DNA from: Streptomyces tuirus
GTDB lineage: Bacteria > Actinomycetota > Actinomycetes > Streptomycetales > Streptomycetaceae
Direction: 5' to 3'
Assembly (NCBI GenBank): GCA_018195615.1
Contig: JAGTPG010000002.1
Span: 1,054,001 to 1,118,000, forward strand
Length of the DNA: 64,000 nucleotides
Part shown: positions 56,112 to 64,000 of the stretch, piece after piece
Layout of the letters: each line of letters starts with the position of its first letter
How positions within the stretch are numbered: the first letter of the stretch is position 1
Notes under the pieces: model-generated
Database searches by the model: none
The model's input: the letters and a program-made list of their open reading frames with translations, nothing else
Told to the model about the DNA's origin: nothing
Translations under genes and position numbers: made by a program

Positions 56112-58636
56112 GCGGGGTCTCCTTCGCTGCTGTCGCTGCCCGTCACGGGGCCGGGAGTGGTGCCGCGGCCGGGTTGCCTGCCGCCGCCGCGTGCCCAGCC
56201 GTCGCGGTAGGCCGCCATGCGGTCGCGGACGAGCTCGGGGGTGCGTTCGTCGTCCCGGGGCGCGGGCGAGGGTGACGGCTCCTCGGGGCGTGTGTCGCGC
56301 AGTTGCGGGGCGAGACTGGCCTGCCGTACGCGACGCGGGAGGTCGTCGGAGTCTTCGGGCTGCTCCTGGGGGCGGTGCAGTCGCAAGGTGGCGACTCCTG
56401 GGGGTGGGGTGTGGCTCGTGGTCTCCGCGGCGGCCGGTACGGGAGCCACGAGGGCGCGCCGGTCGGCCGGTGCGAGGACGGCGTCGGGGTCGGTGTCCTG
56501 GTGCGGAGCGGCGTCGGGCACGCGTGCGTGGGCGCGTTCCTCGGGCTGCCCCGTGTGTGCCGCCGCACCGGCGGGAATCCCCGCCGCCCCGGTGTGCAGC
56601 AGGGCGGTGGGCAGCAGGACGACCGCGGTGGTGCCGCCGTACGGCGAGGTCCTCAGGTGGACCTTGACGTCGTGCCGGGCGGCGAGCCTGCTGACCACGA
56701 ACAGGCCGAGCCGGTCGCTGTCGAACAGGTCGAGCGCCTCGGACTGGGCGATGCGGCGGTTGGCCTCGGCGAGGGTCTCCTTGCCCATGCCGAGGCCGCG
56801 GTCCTCGACCTCGACGGCGTAGCCGTTGCCTACGGGTTCGCCGGTGACGCGCACGCGCGTGTGGGGCGGCGAGAACTGGGCGGCGTTCTCGATGAGCTCG
56901 GCCAGGAGGTGTGTGAGGTCGGCGACGGCCGCGCCGGCGACGGCCGCCTCGGGGAGTTGCCGCACCTCCACGCGCGCGTAGTCCTCTACTTCGGAGACGG
57001 CCGCGCGCACCACGTTGGTCAGGGAGACAGGCATGCGCCAGGCGCGGCCGGGTGCCGCTCCGGAGAGGATGATCAGGCTCTCCGCGTGGCGCCGCATGCG
57101 GGTGGTGAGGTGGTCGAGGCGGAAGAGGTCGCTGAGCTCGTCCGGGTCGTCGGAGCGGCGTTCCATGCTGTCGAGGAGGCTGAGCTGCCGGTGGACGAGG
57201 ATCTGGCTGCGGCGGGCGAGGTTGACGAAGACTCCGGAGATGCCGCTCGCGAGTTCGGCGCGTTCCACGGCGGCTCGCAGTGCGGCACGGTGGACCGTAC
57301 CGAGGGCCTCGGCGACCTGCCCGGTCTCGTCCTCAGCCGGTGGTCCCGGCGGGGCCTCGGTGCGGATGTCGATCTCCTCGCCGGCGCGCAGTCTCCGCAT
57401 GGCATCGGGGAGTTTGCGCCGGGCGATCTCCAGGGCGCCGTTGCGCAGGCTCACCAGTTCCACGACGAGGCCGCGTCCGATGCGTACGGAGATGACGAGC
57501 GAGGCGGCGACGGCGGCGAGGCCGAGCAGCACGGCCGCGCCGGCCGGGGTGAGCAGCCCCCGGGTGAACGGGTCGGCCCGGTCCGCGACGCCGCGTGCCG
57601 CGTCGTCCTCGATCGTGCGCATGCCGTCCCGCACGCGTGCGTGGGCGGTGTTCCAGGTCTCCTCCGGAACCGCGTCCACGGCGCGGGCCCCCGGGCCGGC
57701 GGAGAGCACCTTGTCCTCCATGGCGCCCAGGGTGTCGTGGGCGCCGCTGTCGGCGAGGCTGTCCCAGACCGCGCGTTCGGTGCCGCGCAGGTCCGCCACG
57801 GAGGACTCGGTGAGCGTGCGGCGCAGGTCGACGGAGCCGGTGAACAACCGGAGTCGCTCCCCGGTGAGAGCGCCGGTCAGGCGGGCGCTCGCCAGTACCG
57901 CGTCCTCCCGGGCCAGCGCCTCGCCCGCGCGGGAGAACTCGAGCAGCACGCGCGCGTCGGAGCCGAGCGCGGCGTCCTGGATGCCGGTGAGGGAGCCGAC
58001 GGCGCCGAAGGCCGTCGCGATGGTGCTCGTGTACCGCTCGTACGTCTCGTCCCAGCTCACCCGGCGGTCGAGCACCGCCGTACGCAACGAACGCAGTTGC
58101 CCGGCACCGGTGACGAACTCCTCCAGCCTGCGGGCGACCCCGGGGGGCATTTCCTCGCCGTCGGCGACGGTGTTGTCCTCACCGAGCCGCAGTTTCGCGA
58201 CGGCCCGGTCGGTGCGCCGGGCGAGTTCGTCCAGCTCGTCAGCCCGTACGGAGGAGGGGTCGGTGGCGTGGCGTACGGCGGCGGCGCGTTCGGCCTGGAG
58301 GGCGGCGACCGCGGCGGAGACGGGGGCGCGGACCGCGGCGTCCACGCGCTGGACCTGCCGCAGCCGGGAGACGTCCTGGGCGGTGGTGACGGTGGCGTAG
58401 GCCCACAGGGCCAGCAGGGAGACGACCGGCACCATCAGCAGGCAGACGATCTTGGCGCGCACGGTACGGGGGCGTATGTGCCAGCGCTCCGCGCGTGTGT
58501 CTGCCCCCTCGGACGCGGCACCCGAGGGCGCCTCGGGGCCCTCGTCGGCCGGTGGTCCGGCGTGCGCGCGACGACCGCGCACGGGCGCGGGCTGCGCCTC
58601 GGCGTCGGGTGTGCGGGTCCTACGGGGTGTACGCAT
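56108..58636 (-). CDS. cvnA: Conservon sensor histidine-kinase-like protein (CvnA)
   Basis: This 842-residue membrane protein has a cytoplasmic N-terminus of about 55 residues, a first helix KIVCLLMVPVVSLLALWAYA, a helical extracytoplasmic sensor of the nitrate/nitrite-sensor type to about 350, and a second helix GAAVLLGLAAVAASLVISV. A HAMP-like region and a GHKL ATPase follow, with ELIENAAQFSPPHTRV, DRGLGMG and DRLGLFVVSRLAARHDV. The C-terminal 150 residues are Pro/Ala-rich and probably disordered. In conservons the kinase part organises CvnB, CvnC and CvnD at the membrane. Its start lies 45 bases after the stop of the MHYT gene. Confidence 0.93.
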   Translation of the reverse strand: MRTPRRTRTPDAEAQPAPVRGRRAHAGPPADEGPEAPSGAASEGADTRAERWHIRPRTVRAKIVCLLMVPVVSLLALWAYATVTTAQDVSRLRQVQRVDAAVRAPVSAAVAALQAERAAAVRHATDPSSVRADELDELARRTDRAVAKLRLGEDNTVADGEEMPPGVARRLEEFVTGAGQLRSLRTAVLDRRVSWDETYERYTSTIATAFGAVGSLTGIQDAALGSDARVLLEFSRAGEALAREDAVLASARLTGALTGERLRLFTGSVDLRRTLTESSVADLRGTERAVWDSLADSGAHDTLGAMEDKVLSAGPGARAVDAVPEETWNTAHARVRDGMRTIEDDAARGVADRADPFTRGLLTPAGAAVLLGLAAVAASLVISVRIGRGLVVELVSLRNGALEIARRKLPDAMRRLRAGEEIDIRTEAPPGPPAEDETGQVAEALGTVHRAALRAAVERAELASGISGVFVNLARRSQILVHRQLSLLDSMERRSDDPDELSDLFRLDHLTTRMRRHAESLIILSGAAPGRAWRMPVSLTNVVRAAVSEVEDYARVEVRQLPEAAVAGAAVADLTHLLAELIENAAQFSPPHTRVRVTGEPVGNGYAVEVEDRGLGMGKETLAEANRRIAQSEALDLFDSDRLGLFVVSRLAARHDVKVHLRTSPYGGTTAVVLLPTALLHTGAAGIPAGAAAHTGQPEERAHARVPDAAPHQDTDPDAVLAPADRRALVAPVPAAAETTSHTPPPGVATLRLHRPQEQPEDSDDLPRRVRQASLAPQLRDTRPEEPSPSPAPRDDERTPELVRDRMAAYRDGWARGGGRQPGRGTTPGPVTGSDSSEGDPA

Positions 58637-58681
58637 GGACTCCTCGCTCGGGAGTGGTTCGGGGGCGTGTGACCCGGCTTG

Positions 58682-59453
58682 TCAGGGGGCGACGCTCTCG
58701 ACCGGCCGCTGCGCCGAGGCCGACGCCTCGCGCTCCCCGCTGTCGGGGACAGTGCGACGAAGGCCGAGGTCAGGAAGAGATAGGACCCGAGGCCGACGGC
58801 GAGGGGGAAGATGAACTGCATGGCCGTGGCCCCGGGCAGGGCCTGGGCGGAGGGCGTCACGCGCACGCTCACCGCGAACATCCCGGTGTAGTGCATGCTG
58901 CTGACGGCCGCGCCCATGATCAGGGAGGCGATGGTGACGGCGACGGGCGACTTGATGTTCAGCGCCGCCCACAGGGCCGCCGTCGCGGCCACGACGGCGA
59001 TGAGGACGGAGAACCCGACGAGTACCGGATCGTAGGTCACGTCGCCGTGCAGGCGGACGGCGGCCATGCCCAGGTAGTGCATGCTCGCCACGCCGAGGCC
59101 GGTGGTGAGTCCGCCGACGAACAGCGCCCGGCCGCGGTCCCGGCTGTAGCCGACGGCGAAGACGCCGGCGCAGACGACGACCATGGCGACGAGCAGGCTC
59201 AGCAGGGTGAGCGGCACGTCGTAGCGGATGTCGGTGCCGGTGACGCTGAAGCCGAGCATGGCCACGAAGTGCATGGTCCAGATGCCGGTGCCGATCGCGG
59301 AGGCGGCGGTGACGAGCCAGTTGCGGCGCGAGCGCCCGGTGGTGGCGAGCGCGCGGACGGTGCAGCGCAGTCCGAGGGCGGCGCCTATGCAGGCCATCAC
59401 GTAGGAGAGCGCGGGGTCAGCCACCCCAGGGCGGCGTGGTCCAGGTGTCCCAT
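58682..59453 (-). CDS. MHYT-domain membrane sensor protein (two lost bases)
   Basis: The restored 257-residue protein consists of an MHYT domain: seven or so helices with three motifs, WTMHFVAML, SMHYLGMAAV and SMHYTGMFAV. MHYT domains are membrane modules proposed to bind metal (copper) and sense O2, CO or NO. Bases are lost near 59414 (restored GWLTPALSYVMACIGAALGL, start MGHLDHAAL) and near 58746 (restored VALSPDSGEREASASAQRPV). No GGDEF, EAL or kinase domain is attached, so any output must pass to another protein. It is the first gene of an apparent MHYT-cvnABCD transcription unit. Confidence 0.87.
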
Positions 59454-59625
59454 GGCCCCGGGACGCTAGCCCCGGAGGGGGCGCGCGAAGGTGGTGCATT
59501 TCGAAAGGTGTTGGAATATGACGCAAGGATGTACCGGAACGATCGAGTCACGCTCGAACGTGTGCGCTGAAGCCTCCTCCGTGCCAGTGAGGCGTCATCC
59601 GTGCCGGTGCGGAATCATGCCGTAC

Positions 59626-60225
59626 ATGAGCGACGACCAGACGCGTGTCCAGGAGTTCTTCACAGCCCGCGCCGCCGACTGGGACAGCCGGTTCCCGGAC
59701 GACGGTCCGGCCTATGCGGCGGCGGTCGCGGAGCTCGGGCTGCGTGCCGGCGACCGTGTGCTCGACGCGGGATGCGGCACCGGCCGCGCCCTGCCGCCGC
59801 TGCGTGCCGCCGTGGGGCCCTCGGGAGTGGTCATCGGGGCCGATCTGACGCCGGCCATGCTGCGGGAGGCCGTCCGGGCCGGACGGGACCGTGACGGGGC
59901 CCTGCTGCTCACGGACGTCGCCGCACTGCCCCTGCGCTCGGGCTCGCTGGACGCCGTGTTCGGGGCGGGCCTGATCTCACACCTGCCGAGCCCCGCCGAG
60001 GACCTTCGGGAGCTGGCGCGCGTGGTGCGGCCGGGCGGGGTGCTGGCGCTGTTCCACCCGATCGGCAGGGCGGCGCTGGCCGCACGCCACGGCCGTCCGC
60101 TCACCCCGGAGGATGTGCGGGCCGAGCCCAACCTCCGTCCGCTGCTGGCGGGTTCCGGTTGGCGCATGACCTCGTACGCCGACGAGGACGCCCGCTTCCT
60201 GGCGCTCGCCGTGCGCGAGGGCTGA
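59626..60225 (+). CDS. Class I SAM-dependent methyltransferase
   Basis: This 199-residue methyltransferase of the Methyltransf_11/25 type has motif I VLDAGCGTGRALPPL at 45-53 and after, VIGADLTPAMLREAVRAG as motif II, and LARVVRPGGVLALFHPIGRA as the post-motif region. The start MSDDQTRVQEFF is preferred; an ATG nine bases upstream and a GTG at 59491 are open. The methyl acceptor is unknown. It is divergent from the MHYT gene and converges on the MpaB-type gene. Confidence 0.88.
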   Translation: MSDDQTRVQEFFTARAADWDSRFPDDGPAYAAAVAELGLRAGDRVLDAGCGTGRALPPLRAAVGPSGVVIGADLTPAMLREAVRAGRDRDGALLLTDVAALPLRSGSLDAVFGAGLISHLPSPAEDLRELARVVRPGGVLALFHPIGRAALAARHGRPLTPEDVRAEPNLRPLLAGSGWRMTSYADEDARFLALAVREG

Positions 60226-60231
60226 GCCCGG

Positions 60232-61110
60232 CTAGACGTGCCGCACGGGGCAGCCCCGGACGCCCGGGGCCGGGCGGGTGCCCAGGGCGGCGAGCCGGTA
60301 GCCGTACGGGTAGCTCTTGATCTCCCGGTTCTGGCGGGCGAAGTGCGGGCCGCGCCGGGGCGGCAGCAGACGCACGGCACGGCCCCGGAGCCGGACCGCG
60401 CGCCGCACCCACGCACGTGTGGCGGCGCTCGGCGGGGTGTAGCGGAAGGCCCGGAGCAGCGAGTCGTCGAGCAGCGCCAGGACCGAGGTGCGCAGCACGG
60501 GAGCGAGCGGGCGCGGGTACCAGGAGGCCATCAGGTCGAGCGTGGCGTCCGAGACCCGCCGGGCGTCCTCGTCCCAGGCGAAGTGGGCCGCCTCGTAGGC
60601 GTCGAGGCAGGTCTCGAACTCCTCGTAGGTCTCGGGGATGTCCTTGATGCCCATGTGCCGGCCCAGCGTCCGGTGGTGGACGACACTGGCGACGGTCTCG
60701 TGGCGCGACATCCTGCGCCACCCGTAGGCGTCGATCCACCGTTTGGGCATCACGACGAAGGTGCTCAGGACGTAGCGCATGTCCTCGTCACTGATGTCGT
60801 AGCTGCGGTGCATCTGGTTGATGCGGCGGATCGCGGTCCTCGCCGCGTCGCTGCCGAAACCGTGCTCGACGACGGCGTCGAGGAGCAGCACGGTGTCGTC
60901 GTAGCGTTTCTGCGGCCGTTCCGTGAGCTCCGCCGTCCCGGCGAGCAGCCGGCCGATGCTCGGGACGGCGTAGGTGCGGTACAGGGCCAGCTCCAGGGCA
61001 CGGGTGAAGTCCCAGGGGAACTCGTACGCCAGGCTCAGCCGGTAGATCTCCGTGGCGTCCCGGTGCGGGTCCATCCGCCGGATCTGCTCGAGGCGCGCGT
61101 AGCGCTTCAC
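60232..61110 (-). CDS. MpaB-type (DUF2236) oxygenase-like protein
   Basis: This 292-residue protein belongs to the oxygenase MpaB/DUF2236 family of haem-binding, latex-clearing-protein-related enzymes. It shows YEFPWDFTRALELALYRTYA, RRINQMHRSYDISDEDMRYV, WRRMSRHETVASVVHHRTLG, and RYTPPSAATRAWVRRAVRLR. The His and Arg residues in the middle segments are likely cofactor contacts. The start is GTG with GGGGGAG upstream. The true substrate is unknown. A perfect inverted repeat lies 28 bases upstream, in the promoter shared with a small divergent gene. Confidence 0.83.
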   Translation of the reverse strand: MKRYARLEQIRRMDPHRDATEIYRLSLAYEFPWDFTRALELALYRTYAVPSIGRLLAGTAELTERPQKRYDDTVLLLDAVVEHGFGSDAARTAIRRINQMHRSYDISDEDMRYVLSTFVVMPKRWIDAYGWRRMSRHETVASVVHHRTLGRHMGIKDIPETYEEFETCLDAYEAAHFAWDEDARRVSDATLDLMASWYPRPLAPVLRTSVLALLDDSLLRAFRYTPPSAATRAWVRRAVRLRGRAVRLLPPRRGPHFARQNREIKSYPYGYRLAALGTRPAPGVRGCPVRHV

Positions 61111-61137
61111 AGTGCCCTCCCCCTTCTGTCACCGGAA

Positions 61138-61156
61138 CTCCAACTCTACGTTGGAG
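61138..61156. promoter_or_regulatory. Perfect inverted repeat in the MpaB/small-gene divergent promoter
   Basis: CTCCAAC and GTTGGAG are exact arms with a 5-base spacer (TCTAC), midway between two divergent genes. The size and symmetry suit a dimeric repressor such as a TetR protein. No candidate regulator is adjacent. Confidence 0.45.
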
Positions 61157-61207
61157 ACCTGAAGATGACCGGTGGGCGGGACATCCGCACAGGGGAAGGT
61201 GGTCAGG

Positions 61208-61504
61208 ATGTGGGGCAGGGTCCGGAAGGCCGGGGGCAGGGTCGCCGATGCGTTGCGCACGGAGGCGAGGACCGGCGAGGACAAACGTGCACACAATCTT
61301 TTCGAGGCCGCGGCCGTCCATGTCGCGGCGTGCGCCGAGGACGACCAGGAGCGGGCCGACGAGGCGGCCGGCTGGGTGTCGCCGGAGGCACTGTCGTTCG
61401 GGGTGAACGAGCTGGCCTGCCGGGCTGTCATCGCGCTCGCGCGGGAGCGCGGCGAGTCGCCGCGGACCGTGGCCCGGGAGCTGCTGGGGCTGCCGGCGGC
61501 ATGA
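61208..61504 (+). CDS. Small conserved-looking hypothetical protein
   Basis: This 98-residue protein starts MWGRVRKAGGRVADALRTEA. It has a basic N-terminus and a helical body (AHNLFEAAAVHVAACAEDDQ, ELACRAVIALARERGESPRT). AAGGTGG lies five bases before the ATG, and codon use is typical, so it is probably real. I do not recognise a family. It is divergent from the MpaB-type gene. Confidence 0.65.
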   Translation: MWGRVRKAGGRVADALRTEARTGEDKRAHNLFEAAAVHVAACAEDDQERADEAAGWVSPEALSFGVNELACRAVIALARERGESPRTVARELLGLPAA

Positions 61505-61639
61505 CGCACCGGACCCCGGACGGCCGATTCGCCCCGTCCGCCGGAAAACTGCAGCTCGAGTGCGCTTGCCGGGCCGTGACAAGCGGCTTCCGGGCGCACT
61601 AGGGTGCGCGCCGTTGGACGAACCGATGGGGAGGCTGGG

Positions 61640-62532
61640 ATGGCCGGGACGGACGAGGACGCCGTCGCCGCCGCGGACGATGCGCTCTATGTGCTCACGG
61701 CGGTGCTGCTGACGCCGGCGAAGTTCCCGAGCGTGCTGGGGACGACTATCCGGAGGCGTGTGCGGCGCTCGGTCTCGCGCCGCTCGCCGACGGGTACGGG
61801 CTGGTGCTCGGCCAGGACGGCGACGGTGCCCGGTGGACCGTGGTCATCGACGACGTCTCGCTGGTGGCCGTGGCGATCGCGTCCTGGGACTGCGGTATGG
61901 AGTACGAGCTGTCGCCCGACGAGCGCACGGTCGTCGCGGCCCTGCCCGGCTGGCCCCTCGCGGTCGCCGTCGCGGCACCCGGAGTGCCCGCCCCGCACGA
62001 TCCCGGCCCGGAGGCCGACGACAGGCCGCCGCTGGCGCCGCCGGACACCTCCGTCTGGGGACCGGCCCAGCGGCGCCTGGGCGCGGACGAGATCGCGCTG
62101 CAGTGGGCGATGTGGCGGGAGCAGGTCGACGACTCGGCCTTCCCGGCAACGGGACCCTCACAGGCACCGGACGACGGTGGCGAGACGGCCGACGGTGGCG
62201 GGGCGGCCGACAGTGGCGGGTTGGCCGACGGTCCGGTCGGGCGCGCGGAGACAGGGCAGCCGCGTCACAGCGGCATCCGGCGTGTCCTCTCCGAGGCCCG
62301 CACCTACATCGACTCGCCACCGCCGCTGGGCCGGGTCCGGTCGTCGTTCGCGCCGGGTGACGCGCGGACCCTGCGGGCCGACGGTCCCGGCTGGTCGCTC
62401 GTGGCCAGGACCGACGACATCGCTTTCGTGCTGCTCGACGACGAACCCGGCGAGGTCCTGCCGGTGGGCCGGGGGCCGGAGCTGCCGGGTCTCCTCGAGG
62501 CCCTCGACAAGATGGCCGTCCGGCCGAACTGA
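61640..62532 (+). CDS. Hypothetical protein with repeat-rich linker (one lost base)
   Basis: The restored 297-residue protein starts MAGTDEDAVAAADDALYVLT. One base lost at 61738-61741 is restored as SVLGDDYPEACAALGLAPLA. Two similar beta-rich halves, WTVVIDDVSLVAVAIASWD and WSLVARTDDIAFVLLDDEPG, flank an Asp/Gly-rich linker (GGETADGGGAADSGGLADG). This suggests a duplicated small domain. GGAGG precedes the ATG by five bases. No family or function is recognised. No membrane segment is seen. Confidence 0.7.
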
Positions 62533-62545
62533 CGGGAACGGCCGA

Positions 62546-62728
62546 TCAGCGTCCGAGTTCCTTGCGGGAAGCGCGGCGCAGCCTGCGCCGCTGCGAGGGA
62601 TCCAGCATGAGGTACGCGGCGGCCGGGACTCCCAGGATGATCAGGAGCGATGCCCACCAGGGCAGCCAGATCAACAGGATGAGCCCGGCCGCCACACCGC
62701 CTGCGGCGATCTTGGCGTTCTTGGACAT
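62546..62728 (-). CDS. Small membrane protein
   Basis: This 60-residue protein has two closely spaced hydrophobic helices (AKIAAGGVAAGLILLIWLPW and SLLIILGVPAAAYLMLD) and a strongly basic tail (RRRLRRASRKELGR). The ATG has GGAGG eight bases upstream. It is a small integral membrane protein of unknown function; similar short proteins are widespread in Streptomyces. Confidence 0.72.
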   Translation of the reverse strand: MSKNAKIAAGGVAAGLILLIWLPWWASLLIILGVPAAAYLMLDPSQRRRLRRASRKELGR

Positions 62729-62953
62729 GACTGTCGCCTCCTTCGCGGCCACTGCCGCTCTCTGTCTCGAAAACGGACCCGCGCTCGCGGCGGTTCCGGA
62801 CCGCGACCCTGAGACATCCCTGAGGTGCGCCCCCTACACACCCCTGAGACCTCCATGGTGACCCAGTTCACAGACAACTCATACCCGTAGAACCAGGGAA
62901 GTGCTGTACCCTCGGCGACTCCGACTCAGCTAGTCAAATTTGAGGAATCAGCC

Positions 62954-64000
62954 ATAGCCGAGCATCCGGTTCCCCGGCACCCGCCCCCGACTCTCCGAGC
63001 GATCCGGACTTTCCGAACTGGCCCACTGCTGCGCCGTGTTCCTGCCCGGCGACCCGGCCCGTACCGGAAGCGTCGCCTTCTGGCGATCCGATGGCGCGGC
63101 CCCTCCGGCCGTGCCCTCGGCGTCCGTCACCGACCTGACGGTCGTCGTGCCAGGCGCCGACGGCGTCGAGCCGCGGAGCGTGCCCGCCGTGCTGCTGCCG
63201 GTGCACGTGGCCCTGCCGGTCCTCACCCGCGCGCGTACCGGCGAGGAGGGCCACCGGGCCACTCGGTTCTGGGGAGCGGCGGCCGTGCACGCCCTGCACC
63301 TCGTGGCGCGCGGGCTGCTGCTGCCCGGCCTCTCCCCGGGCGACCACGACGCCTGGCGCACCGGCCCGCTGCGCGCCGAGGACGCCGAGGCCGTACGCCG
63401 CCTCGCCGCCGCGATGCCGCCCGAGGCGCACGCGGTCCCGCTGCCGGGCGCCGGGCCGCTGCGGCTGCCCGACCCGGAGCGGGTCCTGCGGGCCTTCCTC
63501 GACGCGGTCTCCGACACCCTGCCCCGCTCCCCGCCGCGCCGCTGGTGACGGGCGGTGCCCCTTACGCCTCGCCCGAGCCGGTGCATCTGCCGGAGCAGCG
63601 CGCGTGGGCCGCCGACGTCGCCGCGGGCCACGACGCGGGCGTGCGGCTGTCGCTGCGGATCGAGGCGGACGGTCTGACGGACCTGGCGCACGGTCTGGAC
63701 GACAGGGCGCACGGTCTCGCGGACGCGGCGGCCCACGAGGCGGCTGTGACGTTCCGGGCCGTGCTCCAGGTGCACAGCGTGAGCGACGCCGTGCTCGTCG
63801 CTGACGCCGCGGACGTCCTCGCCGGCGCCGGCAGCGAGGCCTTCGGCCCCGCGCCCGGATGGACGTGCTGCTCGCCCTGCGCCGCGCGGCCCGGGCCTGG
63901 ACCCCGCTCACCCCCCTGTTGTCGGCGACCGTGCCGGACGCGGTCGAACTGGCCGACGAGGAGGTCACCGAGCTGCTCGGCACGGGCGCCCGGGCCCTGG
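62954..64000 (+). CDS. N-terminal region of a SNF2-helicase-like protein, partial (three lost bases)
   Basis: The gene runs off the right edge. Restored, it reads RLSERSGLSELAHCCAVFLP, then TRFWGAAAVHALHLVARGLL, MPPEAHAVPLPGAG, LPRSPAAPLVTGG, WAADVAAGHDAGVRLSLRIE and MDVLLALRRAARAWTPLTPL. This matches the N-terminal helicase-associated region of Streptomyces SNF2/SWI2-type helicases; the motor domain would lie beyond the window. Bases are lost near 62986, 63530 and 63855. The start is unclear: the best-placed GAGGA precedes an ATA at 62954, while the first usual start in frame is a GTG at 63036, which cuts into the conserved part. Confidence 0.6.
   Translation, partial: MAEHPVPRHPPPTLRAIRTFRTGPLLRRVPARRPGPYRKRRLLAIRWRGPSGRALGVRHRPDGRRARRRRRRAAERARRAAAGARGPAGPHPRAYRRGGPPGHSVLGSGGRARPAPRGARAAAARPLPGRPRRLAHRPAARRGRRGRTPPRRRDAARGARGPAAGRRAAAAARPGAGPAGLPRRGLRHPAPLPAAPLVTGGAPYASPEPVHLPEQRAWAADVAAGHDAGVRLSLRIEADGLTDLAHGLDDRAHGLADAAAHEAAVTFRAVLQVHSVSDAVLVADAADVLAGAGSEAFGPAPGWTCCSPCAARPGPGPRSPPCCRRPCRTRSNWPTRRSPSCSARAPGPW

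Noticed and set aside
56303..58672. 789-codon + strand frame opposite cvnA
   Set aside because: Shadow of the conservon kinase-like gene, which has helices, HAMP-like region and ATPase boxes.
63660..63720. Short repeated phrase (gcgcacggtctgg/gcgcacggtctcg) as a tandem repeat element
   Set aside because: Only two partial copies encoding AHGL. It is ordinary coding repetition.
1..64000. CRISPR array, tRNA or rRNA genes, insertion sequence, phage or integrase
   Set aside because: No regularly spaced repeats, no tRNA-like TTCGA arm with CCA context, no rRNA landmarks, and no transposase or integrase motif were seen in any frame.

Overview
The window reads as chromosome of a Streptomyces or very close actinomycete. 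It has very high G+C, near-saturated G/C at third codon positions, GTG starts, a conservon (cvnABCD) operon, a SpoIIE-type phosphatase, a cysteine-free L31, a DUF6397 protein and many secreted glycoside hydrolases and ABC importers. I see no rRNA, tRNA, CRISPR array, insertion sequence or phage gene.

Layout. 1-5.9 kb (+): the end of a C45-type acyltransferase followed by a complete Dpp/Opp importer (SBP, two permeases, two ATPases). 5.9-8.6 kb (-): GH78 rhamnosidase with a LacI-type operator. 8.7-11.4 kb (-): a P450 without a recognisable ExxR motif and an NDH-2-like flavoprotein. 11.5-15.4 kb (-): a ribose-type sugar importer. 15.4-18.5 kb (-): a roughly 1030-residue sensor/PP2C phosphatase/ATPase. 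18.9-26.6 kb (-): TetR, SBP, amidase and a second Opp-type importer. 26.9-29.7 kb: an AbfB-domain remnant, a secreted GH43-AbfB arabinanase-like enzyme and YjbQ. 29.76-33.8 kb (+): a sulfur-type leader peptide, an SsuCBA-like importer and a flavin oxidoreductase. 33.8-38.6 kb: MltG, a MarR/ABC-exporter divergon and a dicarboxylate symporter. 38.8-40.3 kb (-): a secreted PNGase A-like enzyme. 40.5-44.1 kb (+): an ABC exporter pair with complementary half-degenerate ATPase sites. 44.3-52.4 kb: housekeeping genes (DUF5709, L31, YdjM, Ski2-like helicase, TesB, DMT permease, SDR, Fpg/Nei, VOC). 52.6-59.5 kb (-): DUF6397, a lone roadblock protein, a PPOX protein (+), and a cvnD-C-B-A conservon preceded by a MHYT sensor gene. 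59.6-64 kb: methyltransferase, MpaB-type oxygenase, small hypotheticals and the start of a SNF2-helicase-like gene.

The most important property of the sequence is technical. About 39 one-base losses, nearly all in runs of C or G, break 23 genes and one gene remnant. Restoring one base at each site gives an uninterrupted, family-typical protein with a length divisible by three. I annotate those genes as single CDSs and give the position of each lost base. I do not call them pseudogenes. One apparent permease-permease-ATPase fusion of over 900 residues is largely produced by such a loss.

Functionally the region combines scavenging (peptide or amide, sugar, sulfonate and dicarboxylate uptake; rhamnoside and arabinan hydrolysis; N-glycan release) with surface and stress signalling (conservon, MHYT, PP2C phosphatase) and export. 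Two importers sit beside a hydrolase suited to their cargo: the C45 hydrolase with Dpp, and the amidase-signature enzyme with Opp.
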